Notes under the pieces: model-generated
Database searches by the model: none
Told to the model about the DNA's origin: nothing
What the model saw: only the letters and a program-made list of their open reading frames with translations
Shown: in pieces, positions 47,867-56,189 of the stretch
How positions within the stretch are numbered: position 1 is the stretch's first letter
Layout: every line of letters begins with the position of its first letter
Made by a program: the position numbers and the translations under genes
From: Halobacillus andaensis
Lineage (GTDB): Bacteria; Bacillota; Bacilli; Bacillales; Halobacillaceae
NCBI RefSeq assembly: GCF_014636475.1
Contig: NZ_BMEL01000001.1
Span: forward strand, 186,001-250,000
Reading direction: 5' to 3'
Length of the DNA stretch: 64,000 nt

Positions 47867-48703
47867 ATGCTGCGTTTAGGGTTAATAGGTTATCCGATTG
47901 CTCATTCTTTGTCACCTTGGATTCATACAAGACTGATGAAGGACCAGCAAATGGAAGGCACTTACGAGTTATTTGAAATCGATCCTGAAAATTTTAAAAC
48001 AGAGATTGTTGAATTGAAAGCTAAGAATTTAGATGGATTTAACGTTACTGTCCCATATAAAGAGCGAATCATTGAGTATTTAGATGACATCGATGAAGCT
48101 GCACGATTTTTAGGGGCGGTAAATACAGTGAAAGTAAAAGATGGCAAATGGATTGGATATAACACTGATGGGATTGGTTATGTTACTTCTATTGAGAATC
48201 GGTACCCTGACACCTTGAAAGAAACGAGTAAAGTTCTCATATTAGGAAGTGGCGGTGCCGCTCGGGGAATTTATTATTCCTTTTTGCAGAGGGGTGTAAG
48301 AAGAGTTGATGTTGCCAATCGTACCGTTGCTAAAGCAGATCAAATGATCAGTGAACTTAAGGGCGGAGATTTTTCTCAACCATTAAGTATAGAAGAAGCT
48401 GAGCATAATATAGATAACTACGATATTGTCGTACAAACTTCTTCTGTAGGTATGTCACCCAATGATCAGCAATCTATAGTAAGTGTGAGCCGTAACCTGC
48501 GAGGAGCCTTATTTAGTGATATAGTATATCGTCCTAAAATGACTGTTTTTTTAACACAAGCCCAGTCAATGGGGGCAGATCTTCATTTCGGGTATGAGAT
48601 GTTACTGCATCAAGCCATTTATGCTTTTAAAATTTGGACGGGTACTAATCCGGAAACTGAAAACATAATGAAAGATTTTGAACGAAAGTTGGAAGGGGAA
48701 TAG
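47867..48703 (+). CDS. aroE: Shikimate dehydrogenase
   Basis: AroE reduces 3-dehydroshikimate with NADPH in aromatic amino acid synthesis. The 278-residue protein shows the substrate site GYPIAHSLSPWIHT (S14 and S16), the catalytic Lys in FNVTVPYKE, the Rossmann loop GSGGAARGIYY near 127, and the NADP-binding ANRTVAKA. The start at 47867 lies six bases after TAGGAGG. Its presence inside the ribosome-assembly operon is conserved in Bacillus. Confidence 0.95.
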   Translation: MLRLGLIGYPIAHSLSPWIHTRLMKDQQMEGTYELFEIDPENFKTEIVELKAKNLDGFNVTVPYKERIIEYLDDIDEAARFLGAVNTVKVKDGKWIGYNTDGIGYVTSIENRYPDTLKETSKVLILGSGGAARGIYYSFLQRGVRRVDVANRTVAKADQMISELKGGDFSQPLSIEEAEHNIDNYDIVVQTSSVGMSPNDQQSIVSVSRNLRGALFSDIVYRPKMTVFLTQAQSMGADLHFGYEMLLHQAIYAFKIWTGTNPETENIMKDFERKLEGE

Positions 48704-48704
48704 A

Positions 48705-48995
48705 ATGTTAACTAGTAAAGAGAAAAAGTATCTGCGAAAACAATCTCACCATATTCAGCCGATTTTCCAAGTAGGAAAAGGTGGAGTAAATGAGAATATG
48801 ACGGCTCAAATTTCTGAAGCCCTTGAGAAGAGGGAATTGATTAAAGTCAGCATATTGCAAAATAATTTCGAAGATAATCACGAAGTAGCTAATGAGATTT
48901 CAGCTCAAACTGATGCTGAAATTGTCCAAGTGATAGGGAATACGGTTATTTTATATAAAGAATCTAAGAATAACAAACAAATCGAACTGCCTTAA
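48705..48995 (+). CDS. yhbY: Ribosome assembly RNA-binding protein YhbY
   Basis: The 96-residue CRM-domain protein has the RNA-binding GKGGVNENM loop and LEKRELIKVSILQNN. YhbY (YqeI in B. subtilis) associates with pre-50S particles. The start at 48705 follows GAAGGGGA and comes directly after the aroE stop. The length equals that of B. subtilis. Confidence 0.94.
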   Translation: MLTSKEKKYLRKQSHHIQPIFQVGKGGVNENMTAQISEALEKRELIKVSILQNNFEDNHEVANEISAQTDAEIVQVIGNTVILYKESKNNKQIELP

Positions 48996-49010
48996 AGGAG
49001 AAAGGGTATC

Positions 49011-49580
49011 ATGAAGATTGGTTTGCTGGGAGGGACGTTTGATCCTCCTCATTTAGGACATCTAATTATGGCTGAACATGTTCTTGAAGCTATGCATTTG
49101 GACGAAGTGTGGTTTGTTCCTTCTCATGTCCCTCCACATAAACAGGAATCAGCACTCGTTGCAGAAGACCGCTTAAGAATGGTTGAACGAGCGATTGAGG
49201 AGAATCCTCAGTTTTCAGTGTCTACCGTTGAATTGGAAAGAGAAGGGAAATCATTTACCATTGATACAATGAAGCAATTGCAGAACCAGTATCCGTCCTA
49301 TGATTTTTGCTTTATTATAGGGGGAGACATGGTTCAACATCTAGATCGCTGGCACCGTATAGATGAATTGCAAGAGCTTGTCCAATTTATTGGAGTTGGA
49401 AGAGAAGGTTATCAATTAGATTCAAGCAGAGGTGTGAAATTGATTGATATTCCGCGTATAGACATTTCTTCATCTATGATTAGGAAGCGGTTAGCTAAAG
49501 GGAAGTCGATCAGATATTTAGTGACACATCAAGTTTACGAGTATATAAAGGAGCATTCATTATATGTATCAAACTCGTGA
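49011..49580 (+). CDS. nadD: Nicotinate-nucleotide adenylyltransferase
   Basis: NadD adenylates NaMN to deamido-NAD in NAD synthesis. The 189-residue protein has the nucleotidyltransferase motif GGTFDPPHLGHL from residue 7, WFVPSHVPPHKQ, FIIGGDM and the C-terminal SSSMIRKRL. The start at 49011 follows AAAGGAGAAAGG. It overlaps yqeK by 17 bases. Confidence 0.96.
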   Translation: MKIGLLGGTFDPPHLGHLIMAEHVLEAMHLDEVWFVPSHVPPHKQESALVAEDRLRMVERAIEENPQFSVSTVELEREGKSFTIDTMKQLQNQYPSYDFCFIIGGDMVQHLDRWHRIDELQELVQFIGVGREGYQLDSSRGVKLIDIPRIDISSSMIRKRLAKGKSIRYLVTHQVYEYIKEHSLYVSNS

Positions 49581-50124
49581 GGATTTATTAGAATTTGTAC
49601 GACCTCACCTTAAACAATCACGCTTTGAGCATACCGTTAGAGTGACGGACACAGCTGTAAAGCTCGCTGAAAGATATGGGGCAGATGTGGAAAAAGCAGA
49701 AGTAGCTTCTATTTTGCATGATTTTGCAAAGCACAAGCCTAAAGAAGAATTAAAGAGTTGGATTTTACGTGAAGAAAAGCTGAATAATGATTTATTAAGT
49801 TACCATCATGAATTATGGCATGGTCCGGTAGGAGCGTTCATGCTTAAAGATGAGTTGCAAATTCAAGATGAAGAAATATTGTCAGCTATTGCAGCTCATA
49901 CTACAGGTAAAAAGGATATGACCCTTTTGGATAAAGTTGTTTTTTTGGCTGATTATATAGAACCTGGTCGAAATTTTGAAGGGGTAGAGGAAGTAAGAGA
50001 AATTGCTGAAAATAATTTGAATGAAGCTTGTCTTCAATCTCTTGTTAATACCGTCCAATTTTTAACGAATAATAAAAGAACGGTTTATCCTGATACCATT
50101 CATGCATATAATGCATTAGTATAA
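49564..50124 (+). CDS. yqeK: HD-domain Ap4A hydrolase YqeK
   Basis: The 186-residue HD-superfamily protein has H23 (RFEHTVRV), H52-D53 (LHDFAKH), then SYHHELWHGPVG and FLADYIEPGR, supplying the metal ligands. B. subtilis YqeK is reported to hydrolyse diadenosine tetraphosphate symmetrically. It starts within the end of nadD and has AAGGAG at 49549-49554. Confidence 0.92.
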   Translation: MYQTREDLLEFVRPHLKQSRFEHTVRVTDTAVKLAERYGADVEKAEVASILHDFAKHKPKEELKSWILREEKLNNDLLSYHHELWHGPVGAFMLKDELQIQDEEILSAIAAHTTGKKDMTLLDKVVFLADYIEPGRNFEGVEEVREIAENNLNEACLQSLVNTVQFLTNNKRTVYPDTIHAYNALV

Positions 50125-50159
50125 ATAAGCTGCGTTAACAATAATATGGGAGGAATAAC

Positions 50160-50513
50160 ATGGATAGTAAAGAGTTAGTGACAATTGCTGCTAAAGCATG
50201 CGATGAAAAACGCGCGAACGATATTGTCGTATTGGATATGGCTGACGTATCGCTGGTAGCTGATTATTTCTTGATTTGTGAAGGTTCGAATGAACGACAA
50301 GTACAAGCAATTGCTAGAGAAGTAAAGGAACAAGCGGAAGAGAATGGTATTGAAGTTAAAAGAATGGAAGGTTTTGATAAAGCGCGTTGGATCCTGGTTG
50401 ATCTAAATGGAGTGGTATGTCACATTTTTCATAAAGATGAACGCCACTATTACAACCTTGAAAGACTTTGGGGCGACGCTGCTTCCATTTCCGTAGAAGG
50501 AATTCAAGGTTGA
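50160..50513 (+). CDS. rsfS: Ribosomal silencing factor RsfS
   Basis: RsfS binds ribosomal protein L14 and blocks subunit joining under low nutrients. The 117-residue protein has DIVVLDMADVSLVADYFLIC, GSNERQVQAIAREV, and WILVDLNGVVCHIFHKDER, the DUF143 pattern. The start at 50160 follows GGGAGGAA. It ends at TGA, overlapping the TTG start of yqeM (TTGA). Confidence 0.95.
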   Translation: MDSKELVTIAAKACDEKRANDIVVLDMADVSLVADYFLICEGSNERQVQAIAREVKEQAEENGIEVKRMEGFDKARWILVDLNGVVCHIFHKDERHYYNLERLWGDAASISVEGIQG

Positions 50514-51238
50514 GTTACCACCGAATGGCTGAAGTGTATGACCGCTTAATGGAAGACGCGCCCTACACAGATTGGGTAAGTTGGACGAAAGAAGTCATGG
50601 CTCAACATCACCCTGCGGCAAATAAAATACTTGACTTAGGCTGTGGCACAGGAGAAATTACCACGAGACTTGCTGACAGCTACCAAATGACTGGCGTCGA
50701 CTTATCAGAGGATATGCTTGCGATCGCAGCAAATAAAGATAAGCATCATCAGATTCAATGGTTATTACAGGACATCTCTCAACTGAATGGTTTATCGGAT
50801 TACGATGCTGTTATTAGCTTTTGCGATGTGATGAATTATATAGTAAAAGAAGAGCAATTATTATCCGTATTTAAAAATGCTTATACCGCTTTACAATCAA
50901 ATGGCTTATTTTTATTTGACGTTCATTCAATGGAACACATCGCAAATGACCTGATAGATCAGACGTTTGCTGAAGTATATGATGATTTATCCTATATATG
51001 GTTCTGTGATCAAGGTGAAGAGCAAGGTACAGTTGAGCACGACTTAACCTTTTTCGTGAAAAACGGGGAAGTTTTTGAACGTTTTGATGAAACTCATTAT
51101 CAAAAGGGTTATTCGATAGACTTTTTGAAAGAGCAGTTACGACAAGTTGGATTTAACATCTTAGCTATACATTCAGATTTTAGTTATGAATCATCGATCG
51201 AAGGAGATCGGCTATTCTTTATATGTCAAAAAGTGTAG
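50510..51238 (+). CDS. yqeM: Class I SAM-dependent methyltransferase YqeM
   Basis: The 242-residue methyltransferase has motif I ILDLGCGTGEITTRLA at residues 40-55, VDLSEDMLAIA, and DAVISFCDVMNYI. The start is TTG at 50510, six bases after GAAGGAA, and the resulting N-terminus MSYHRMAEVYDRLM resembles B. subtilis YqeM (MKYQQFASVYDELM). The substrate is unknown. It is the last gene of the operon that began at yqeG, followed by a strong terminator. Confidence 0.9.
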   Translation: MSYHRMAEVYDRLMEDAPYTDWVSWTKEVMAQHHPAANKILDLGCGTGEITTRLADSYQMTGVDLSEDMLAIAANKDKHHQIQWLLQDISQLNGLSDYDAVISFCDVMNYIVKEEQLLSVFKNAYTALQSNGLFLFDVHSMEHIANDLIDQTFAEVYDDLSYIWFCDQGEEQGTVEHDLTFFVKNGEVFERFDETHYQKGYSIDFLKEQLRQVGFNILAIHSDFSYESSIEGDRLFFICQKV

Positions 51239-51270
51239 GAGGTGGCAGTAAGCCACCTTCGTTTTTTTTT
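51236..51270 (+). terminator. Intrinsic terminator after yqeM
   Basis: A GAGGTGGC / GCCACCTTC stem-loop with loop AGTAA is followed by nine T residues. Confidence 0.9.
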
Positions 51271-51304
51271 GCAGGAAAATAAGGATAAATGTCGAATACT
51301 TTAC

Positions 51305-52108
51305 CTATAGTTTAATGGATAATTTATCTCTGTAGTGTTTGTAATGAGTAGCTTGATACATCGCTAGAAAGGCATCATCAATGTTTTCTTCTAAAGCCAC
51401 TAATCCCTCTCCAGTCACCCCACCCTTCACGGTCACCTTCTTAATTAATTCTGGAAAACTGTAAATTTTTTTATCTAAAAGAGCTGCTAATCCTATAATC
51501 ATTTCCTCCATTAAAACCGTGGCTTTGTCTTCTGAAATTCCCCCAATCTTATGAGCCGAATCAATCATATTTTCAATTAGAAATCCAAGGAATGCTGGGC
51601 CGCATGAAACAATATCAGAAGCTACTCGTATATGTTCTTCTTCAATTTCAACAGGTTTAGAAAAAAATTCAAAAGTCGATAATAATTCTTTTTTAAAGGC
51701 TTCAGTTATATTATCTCCAAATGTAAATAAACTCACGCCAGCGTGGGCCCTGTTGGTTATAGAAGGGACGATACGAACGACTTGACTGCTCACGGCTTTT
51801 TCAAGGTCTGCTACAGAAACAGGACTAGTAATTGAAACTAAACATTGTGAAGAGGATAACGTTAAATCTTCAATAACAGCCTCGTAATGATGAGGTTTTA
51901 CACAAATGAAGATAATATCACTAGTATTTCCTAACTCCTTAATGGAAGGAGCAATAGCAAGTTCAGAAAACTCGTTTTTTAATTCCTGGGCTTTAGCTGG
52001 GGTTCGATTGTAAATGGCAATATTATTCGCACGAACTGCTCCGCTTGAAATAAAGGCATGTGTGAGCATGCTCCCCATATTTCCCGTACCTATAATGCCG
52101 TATTTCAT
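51305..52108 (-). CDS. comER: Late competence protein ComER (pyrroline-5-carboxylate reductase-like)
   Basis: This 267-residue protein has a Rossmann nucleotide site MKYGIIGTGNMGSML and a C-terminal domain like ProC (VSCGPAFLGFLIENMIDSA, VTVKGGVTGEGL). It is divergent from comEA, which is how B. subtilis comER is placed. It is not needed for transformation there, and links to sporulation or biofilm entry have been reported. The start at 52108 follows AAGGAGGAGA. A true proline reductase role cannot be excluded, but gene context favours ComER. Confidence 0.9.
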   Translation of the reverse strand: MKYGIIGTGNMGSMLTHAFISSGAVRANNIAIYNRTPAKAQELKNEFSELAIAPSIKELGNTSDIIFICVKPHHYEAVIEDLTLSSSQCLVSITSPVSVADLEKAVSSQVVRIVPSITNRAHAGVSLFTFGDNITEAFKKELLSTFEFFSKPVEIEEEHIRVASDIVSCGPAFLGFLIENMIDSAHKIGGISEDKATVLMEEMIIGLAALLDKKIYSFPELIKKVTVKGGVTGEGLVALEENIDDAFLAMYQATHYKHYRDKLSIKL

Positions 52109-52183
52109 GGGAATCTCCTCCTTATCGTTTACCTAATTACTTTATTCACGTCATTTTAAATTATGAAGGGAAGTTGAGGCCTG

Positions 52184-52783
52184 TTGATTTTTTTAAAAAA
52201 ATATGGATGGATTAGCCTGATCATATTTATATTTATGTTACTTATGTTTATTAACCTTAATCAGGAAGGTGTTGTACAGGTTGAAGAGGCGCTAACTGCT
52301 GAAAAAGGAGAGAAGCCTGCAATCGTGAAAAATGAATCAAAAGGTGTTCCTTCTGCTGGTCTTGTGGTGGATGTAAAAGGTGAAGTTATGCATCCAGGAA
52401 TTTATGAAATGGGAGAAGGGGAAAGAGTAAATGAAGCCATTCAATTAGCTGGGGGATTAACTGAAAAAGCTGATGAGACGAGTGTCAACTTAGCTGAGAA
52501 AGTACAGGATGAAATGGTGATTTTAGTCACTAAAGAAGCAGAAGAAATGACGCCGGTTGAATCTGTAGAAAGATCTTCAATTGCGCCTGCAAAAGTGCGA
52601 ATTAATTATGCTGCGTCGGAAGAAATTCAAACCTTGCCTGGAATAGGACCATCAAAAGCTGATGCCATCGTTCAATATCGGGACGAAAACGGATTATTTA
52701 AAGATACTGAGTCACTTTTAAATGTAACTGGGATTGGCGATAAAACGTTGGAAACGTTAGAAGAGCACATCCAGATTCCGTAA
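52184..52783 (+). CDS. comEA: Competence DNA receptor ComEA
   Basis: ComEA is a membrane-anchored protein that binds incoming double-stranded DNA. The 199-residue product has an N-terminal membrane helix (residues 8-25), an SLBB-type domain (VVDVKGEVMHPGIYEMGEGE, about 60-120) and a tandem helix-hairpin-helix domain (IQTLPGIGPSKADAIVQYR and LLNVTGIGDKTLE). The start is TTG at 52184 with a weak GAGG. It begins the comEA-comEB-comEC cluster. Confidence 0.95.
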   Translation: MIFLKKYGWISLIIFIFMLLMFINLNQEGVVQVEEALTAEKGEKPAIVKNESKGVPSAGLVVDVKGEVMHPGIYEMGEGERVNEAIQLAGGLTEKADETSVNLAEKVQDEMVILVTKEAEEMTPVESVERSSIAPAKVRINYAASEEIQTLPGIGPSKADAIVQYRDENGLFKDTESLLNVTGIGDKTLETLEEHIQIP

Positions 52784-52854
52784 AAGGGTTTGTTGACGAG
52801 CATTCTTAGTCAGAGTACACTTGAAAAAATAGCGAAAGAAAAGGAGTCAGTAGG

Positions 52855-53439
52855 ATGGAGAGAATATCTTGGGATCATTATTTTATGGCACAAAGTTATT
52901 TATTAAAAACACGCAGTACATGCCAACGGCTTGCAGTCGGTGCTGTCATCATCAGGGACAAACGCATGATTGCAGGAGGCTATAATGGAAGTGTCAGTGG
53001 CGGGGTTCATTGTATAGATGAAGGATGTTACGTCATAGATGGACATTGTGTACGGACGATTCACGCTGAAATGAATGCTTTACTGCAATGCTCTAAATTC
53101 GGTGTAGCTACTGAGGGTGCTGAGATATATGTGACACATTTCCCTTGCTTACACTGTACTAAAGCCATTATTCAAGCAGGTATTCAAGCGGTTTATTATA
53201 GTGAAGATTATCGTAATCATCCATATGCGATTCAGTTATTAGAGAATGCTAATGTTAAAATAATTAAAGTAGAACATACGATTGGAACAGCTGAGGAGTC
53301 GCTGGAAAAAGCGCAATTTGTAGACGAGCTTATTGAACAGCTAGAAAATAGCAATACTAATGATGAGAAAGTAACCGTATTAAAAGAACGTGCAAATCAA
53401 TTATTTCATGCCCCATTTCAAAAAACGTATGAAAGGTAA
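52855..53439 (+). CDS. comEB: dCMP deaminase family protein ComEB
   Basis: The 194-residue deaminase has the zinc site H70-A-E72 (TIHAEMNALLQCS) and PCLHC (C98, C101), with extra cysteines CIDEGC near 53-58. ComEB converts dCMP to dUMP and lies in the competence operon, though it is dispensable for transformation in B. subtilis. The start at 52855 follows AAAAGGAG. The end overlaps comEC. Confidence 0.94.
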   Translation: MERISWDHYFMAQSYLLKTRSTCQRLAVGAVIIRDKRMIAGGYNGSVSGGVHCIDEGCYVIDGHCVRTIHAEMNALLQCSKFGVATEGAEIYVTHFPCLHCTKAIIQAGIQAVYYSEDYRNHPYAIQLLENANVKIIKVEHTIGTAEESLEKAQFVDELIEQLENSNTNDEKVTVLKERANQLFHAPFQKTYER

Positions 53440-55678
53440 CTTACATCTTTTGGTATTTGCGTTTCTGTTTGGCAGCTTATTTACTATTCTTGATAGGTTA
53501 ACAAGCCTATTGTTTCTAACAATATTTTTGTTTTGGTTGTTTAAAATTCACTACTGGAAATGGAGAGGAGGTTTCATACTCTTTTTCATTTTCGGTTTTA
53601 TTTTGTATCTTCCTTCGAATCCCACTTCTGAAAGTAATGAACAAGATGTAGACCTCACAGGTAAAATCATTTCCCCCATAACACAAACAGATTCCACCAT
53701 CCGAGTTCTATTTGAACATACCTCGTCTAATGAAACATCTATCCTTCAGTATTATAAGCGTGAGAAAACGAATGAAGATGTCATTTCCCAGTTAAAGTAT
53801 GGTTCCTACTGTGAAGTAAACGGCATATACCGATCTCCCGAAACATCACGAAATCCTGGGCAGTTCAATTACCGTAATTATTTAGCTCATCAAGGAATTT
53901 ATTCTGAAATCCTCCTCGACTCACCTCACCATCTATCTTGCCAGGGTTCCTCATTTTTAAACTATTTTTACCAGGCGCGACATTCCATTATTGAGCATGT
54001 AGAACGGACGATTGAAGAAGAAGCATTTATATGGGCTGCTGCGTTAGTCTTTGGGGACAGCAGTCTAATGAGTGATGAAATCATGAAGTGGTTTAGAGAT
54101 TTTAATCTTTCTCATTTATTGGCGATCTCTGGGTTGCACGTAGGGTTATTTATTGGAGCACTATCTTTCGTTTTGTTTCGAAGCGGTGTAACAACGTTTG
54201 AGCAAACGAGATGGACCTTATTAATGATCATCCCTCTCTATTGCTTTATAGCCGGAGCTGAACCTTCTGTGTTACGAGCATCTTTTATGGCCATCATTCT
54301 GATCTTGCTTAGCATTGTTAGAATAAAAATAAACATGACTGATTTAATTTCTTTGATTGCGCTAGGTATTCTTTTCTTAAAACCCACTTACCTATTTCAT
54401 TTAGGCTTTCAATTTTCATTTCTTGTTACTTTTGCTTTATTATTATCTATTCCTCTGTTTAGGAGTCAGCATCCTCTAGTTATTTCGGCTATTATTAGTT
54501 TAGTGAGTCAATTAGCAATTCTTCCTATCCAGCTTTATCATTTTTATGAATTTAATCCCCTCTCTTTATTCTTAAATTTACTCCTTGTTCCTTATTTTTC
54601 TTTCTTTGTCATCCCTCTTACTTTAATCATTGTATTCCTTTGTTTGATTCTTCCTTCGATAGCGAGCGAATTATCTTCTATTTTTCTCAAAGCCCACGAG
54701 TTTCTGCTGAGGGGCATCATGATTTTGAGCAGTGAATTGAATATTCAATGGGTAATAGGTCAGCTGCCGATAATTTTGGGCGTTCTTTATTTCGTAGCTT
54801 TTATTTTTATGATGATAAACTGGAACGAAGATCATTTGCAAAGAGCTTTTTTCTCAGGTGCCCTGCTTGTCAGTCTTTTGGTTGCTTTTTGCTTACTTCC
54901 TTACGTTAGCCCATTTGGTAAAGTTACGATGCTCGACGTAGGGCAAGGGGACACCTTTGTAATAGAACTGCCTTATCGGAGAGGAGTGATCATGATCGAT
55001 GCTGCAGGTCCTTCTTTGTATACAAATAATCCCTCAAGCACTGCAGACTATATTATAGAACCTTTTTTAAAGTCTAATGGCTTGAAAAAGATTGATGCTT
55101 TAATTGTTTCTCATAATGATCAAGATCATAGCGGAAGTGTGGAATACCTTGAGTCCTCCTTTAATATTGAAGGAATATACGTTAGTCCTTACTATGATAA
55201 AGAACTCAAAACCAAACGAATAGTGAAAGAAGGAGATGCTTTAGTTTTTTCAGATTATACTTTCTATATTCTGCACCCTGGCGATGATCATGAAGATTCA
55301 AATGAAAATTCCTTAGTCATTTATACGGAGTTAGGTGGGTTGAGATGGGTATTTACAGGAGATATTTCAAAACAGATAGAAAATAAATTAATGAAAACTT
55401 ATCCTGAATTAAGAGCAGATGTCTTGAAGATCAGTCATCATGGGAGCCATACCTCTACAGCTCCTAATTGGTTAAAGCACCTTAATCCAGAGGTTGCGTT
55501 AATTTCGGTTGGTCGCGAAAACAGTTACGGCCATCCGCATGCAGAGGTTATTGAATCCATTGAAGAACAAGGAAGTGTCATTTTCCGTACAGACAAGCAT
55601 GGAGGTGTGAGGTTTTTATTTAGAGATGATAATGGAACGTTTTCGACTCAATTGACGTATAATGCGGAAAGAAATTAA
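53408..55678 (+). CDS. comEC: DNA internalisation channel protein ComEC/Rec2
   Basis: ComEC forms the channel for single-stranded DNA entry during transformation. The roughly 756-residue protein has N-terminal helices, an OB-fold domain (VDLTGKIISPITQTDSTIRV), the Competence membrane domain with AISGLHVGLFIGAL, and a C-terminal metallo-beta-lactamase-like domain with SHNDQDHSGSVEYL and ISHHGSH, probably a nuclease. The start is uncertain: GTG 53390, ATG 53408 and ATG 53429 are all in frame inside the end of comEB, and none has a good ribosome binding site, so translation is likely coupled to comEB. Confidence 0.93.
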   Translation: MPHFKKRMKGNLHLLVFAFLFGSLFTILDRLTSLLFLTIFLFWLFKIHYWKWRGGFILFFIFGFILYLPSNPTSESNEQDVDLTGKIISPITQTDSTIRVLFEHTSSNETSILQYYKREKTNEDVISQLKYGSYCEVNGIYRSPETSRNPGQFNYRNYLAHQGIYSEILLDSPHHLSCQGSSFLNYFYQARHSIIEHVERTIEEEAFIWAAALVFGDSSLMSDEIMKWFRDFNLSHLLAISGLHVGLFIGALSFVLFRSGVTTFEQTRWTLLMIIPLYCFIAGAEPSVLRASFMAIILILLSIVRIKINMTDLISLIALGILFLKPTYLFHLGFQFSFLVTFALLLSIPLFRSQHPLVISAIISLVSQLAILPIQLYHFYEFNPLSLFLNLLLVPYFSFFVIPLTLIIVFLCLILPSIASELSSIFLKAHEFLLRGIMILSSELNIQWVIGQLPIILGVLYFVAFIFMMINWNEDHLQRAFFSGALLVSLLVAFCLLPYVSPFGKVTMLDVGQGDTFVIELPYRRGVIMIDAAGPSLYTNNPSSTADYIIEPFLKSNGLKKIDALIVSHNDQDHSGSVEYLESSFNIEGIYVSPYYDKELKTKRIVKEGDALVFSDYTFYILHPGDDHEDSNENSLVIYTELGGLRWVFTGDISKQIENKLMKTYPELRADVLKISHHGSHTSTAPNWLKHLNPEVALISVGRENSYGHPHAEVIESIEEQGSVIFRTDKHGGVRFLFRDDNGTFSTQLTYNAERN

Positions 55679-55710
55679 AAAAGACTGCTTACATTAAGCA
55701 GCCTTTCATC
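55678..55710. terminator. Weak terminator between comEC and yqzM
   Basis: ACTGCTTA pairs with TAAGCAG across a short loop, with an A run on one side and interrupted T residues on the other. It lies between two convergent genes. Confidence 0.5.
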
Positions 55711-55721
55711 TTCATTATGGA

Positions 55722-55856
55722 TTATTGTCCAATAACTGAGAATAATACGCCTATCCCAAAAATGACGAAGAAGAAAACAAATGAAGCGACAAAACCGATG
55801 CCAGAATCAATGACGTCATTTGTTTTAGATTGAATATCTTTCTTAAATTCATTCAT
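55722..55856 (-). CDS. yqzM: YqzM family small membrane protein
   Basis: This 44-residue protein starts MNEFKKDIQSKTNDVIDSG and ends in one membrane helix (FVASFVFFFVIFGIGVLFSV). It matches B. subtilis YqzM in length and pattern. The ATG at 55856 has AGGAGGGG upstream; a longer frame starting at 55961 would enclose that site. It is convergent with comEC, as in B. subtilis. The function is unknown. Confidence 0.88.
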   Translation of the reverse strand: MNEFKKDIQSKTNDVIDSGIGFVASFVFFFVIFGIGVLFSVIGQ

Positions 55857-56021
55857 GGTTACCCCTCCTATATCATTTTCCATTATAAGTGATAAATGAT
55901 TAAAAATCCACATGCTTTGTAAGTGATCCTCTATTCGCTTTTTCATTGCCTCTTCTAGCAAGACTTGTCAAAGATAATTCTCCCCTAAACGGTCACACTA
56001 TACTCATGAGGGAGACAACAT

Positions 56022-56166
56022 CGTTTGCTTTTATAGCGTCCGGGGCTATAAAAGTGACGTTTATATAGATGCTTGCGGTGGTGATGTTTTGACAGATGTG
56101 ATAGTTAAACCATAAAATAGTATCACGAAAACATCCCTAATAAGGGACACCACCGCATCTTTTTTT
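56022..56166 (+). ncRNA. Unrecognised structured RNA with its own terminator, upstream of holA
   Basis: Two structural domains are visible. Domain 1 is a ten-pair hairpin CTTTTATAGC (56028-56037) / GCTATAAAAG (56045-56054) with loop GTCCGGG, extended by CGT/ACG. Domain 2 has GCGGTGGTG (56075-56083) pairing CACCACCGC (56148-56156), inside it ATGTTTT (56084-56090) with AAAACAT (56128-56134), GTGATA (56098-56103) with TATCAC (56121-56126), and a side hairpin CCCT-AATA-AGGG (56135-56146). GAT (56068-56070) pairs ATC (56157-56159), and a run of seven T residues follows, as in a terminator. I recognise no Rfam family. TATACT (55999-56004) is a possible -10 without a good -35. It could be a trans-acting RNA or a holA leader. 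Confidence 0.6.
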
Positions 56167-56189
56167 ACCAGGGGAAAGGGAGTCAAATT

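Noticed and set aside
56020-56115. A 32-codon frame inside the structured RNA beginning at an ATC codon after GAGGGAG
   Set aside because: No ordinary start codon exists in the frame and it crosses both arms of stable hairpins; structure explains the sequence better than coding.
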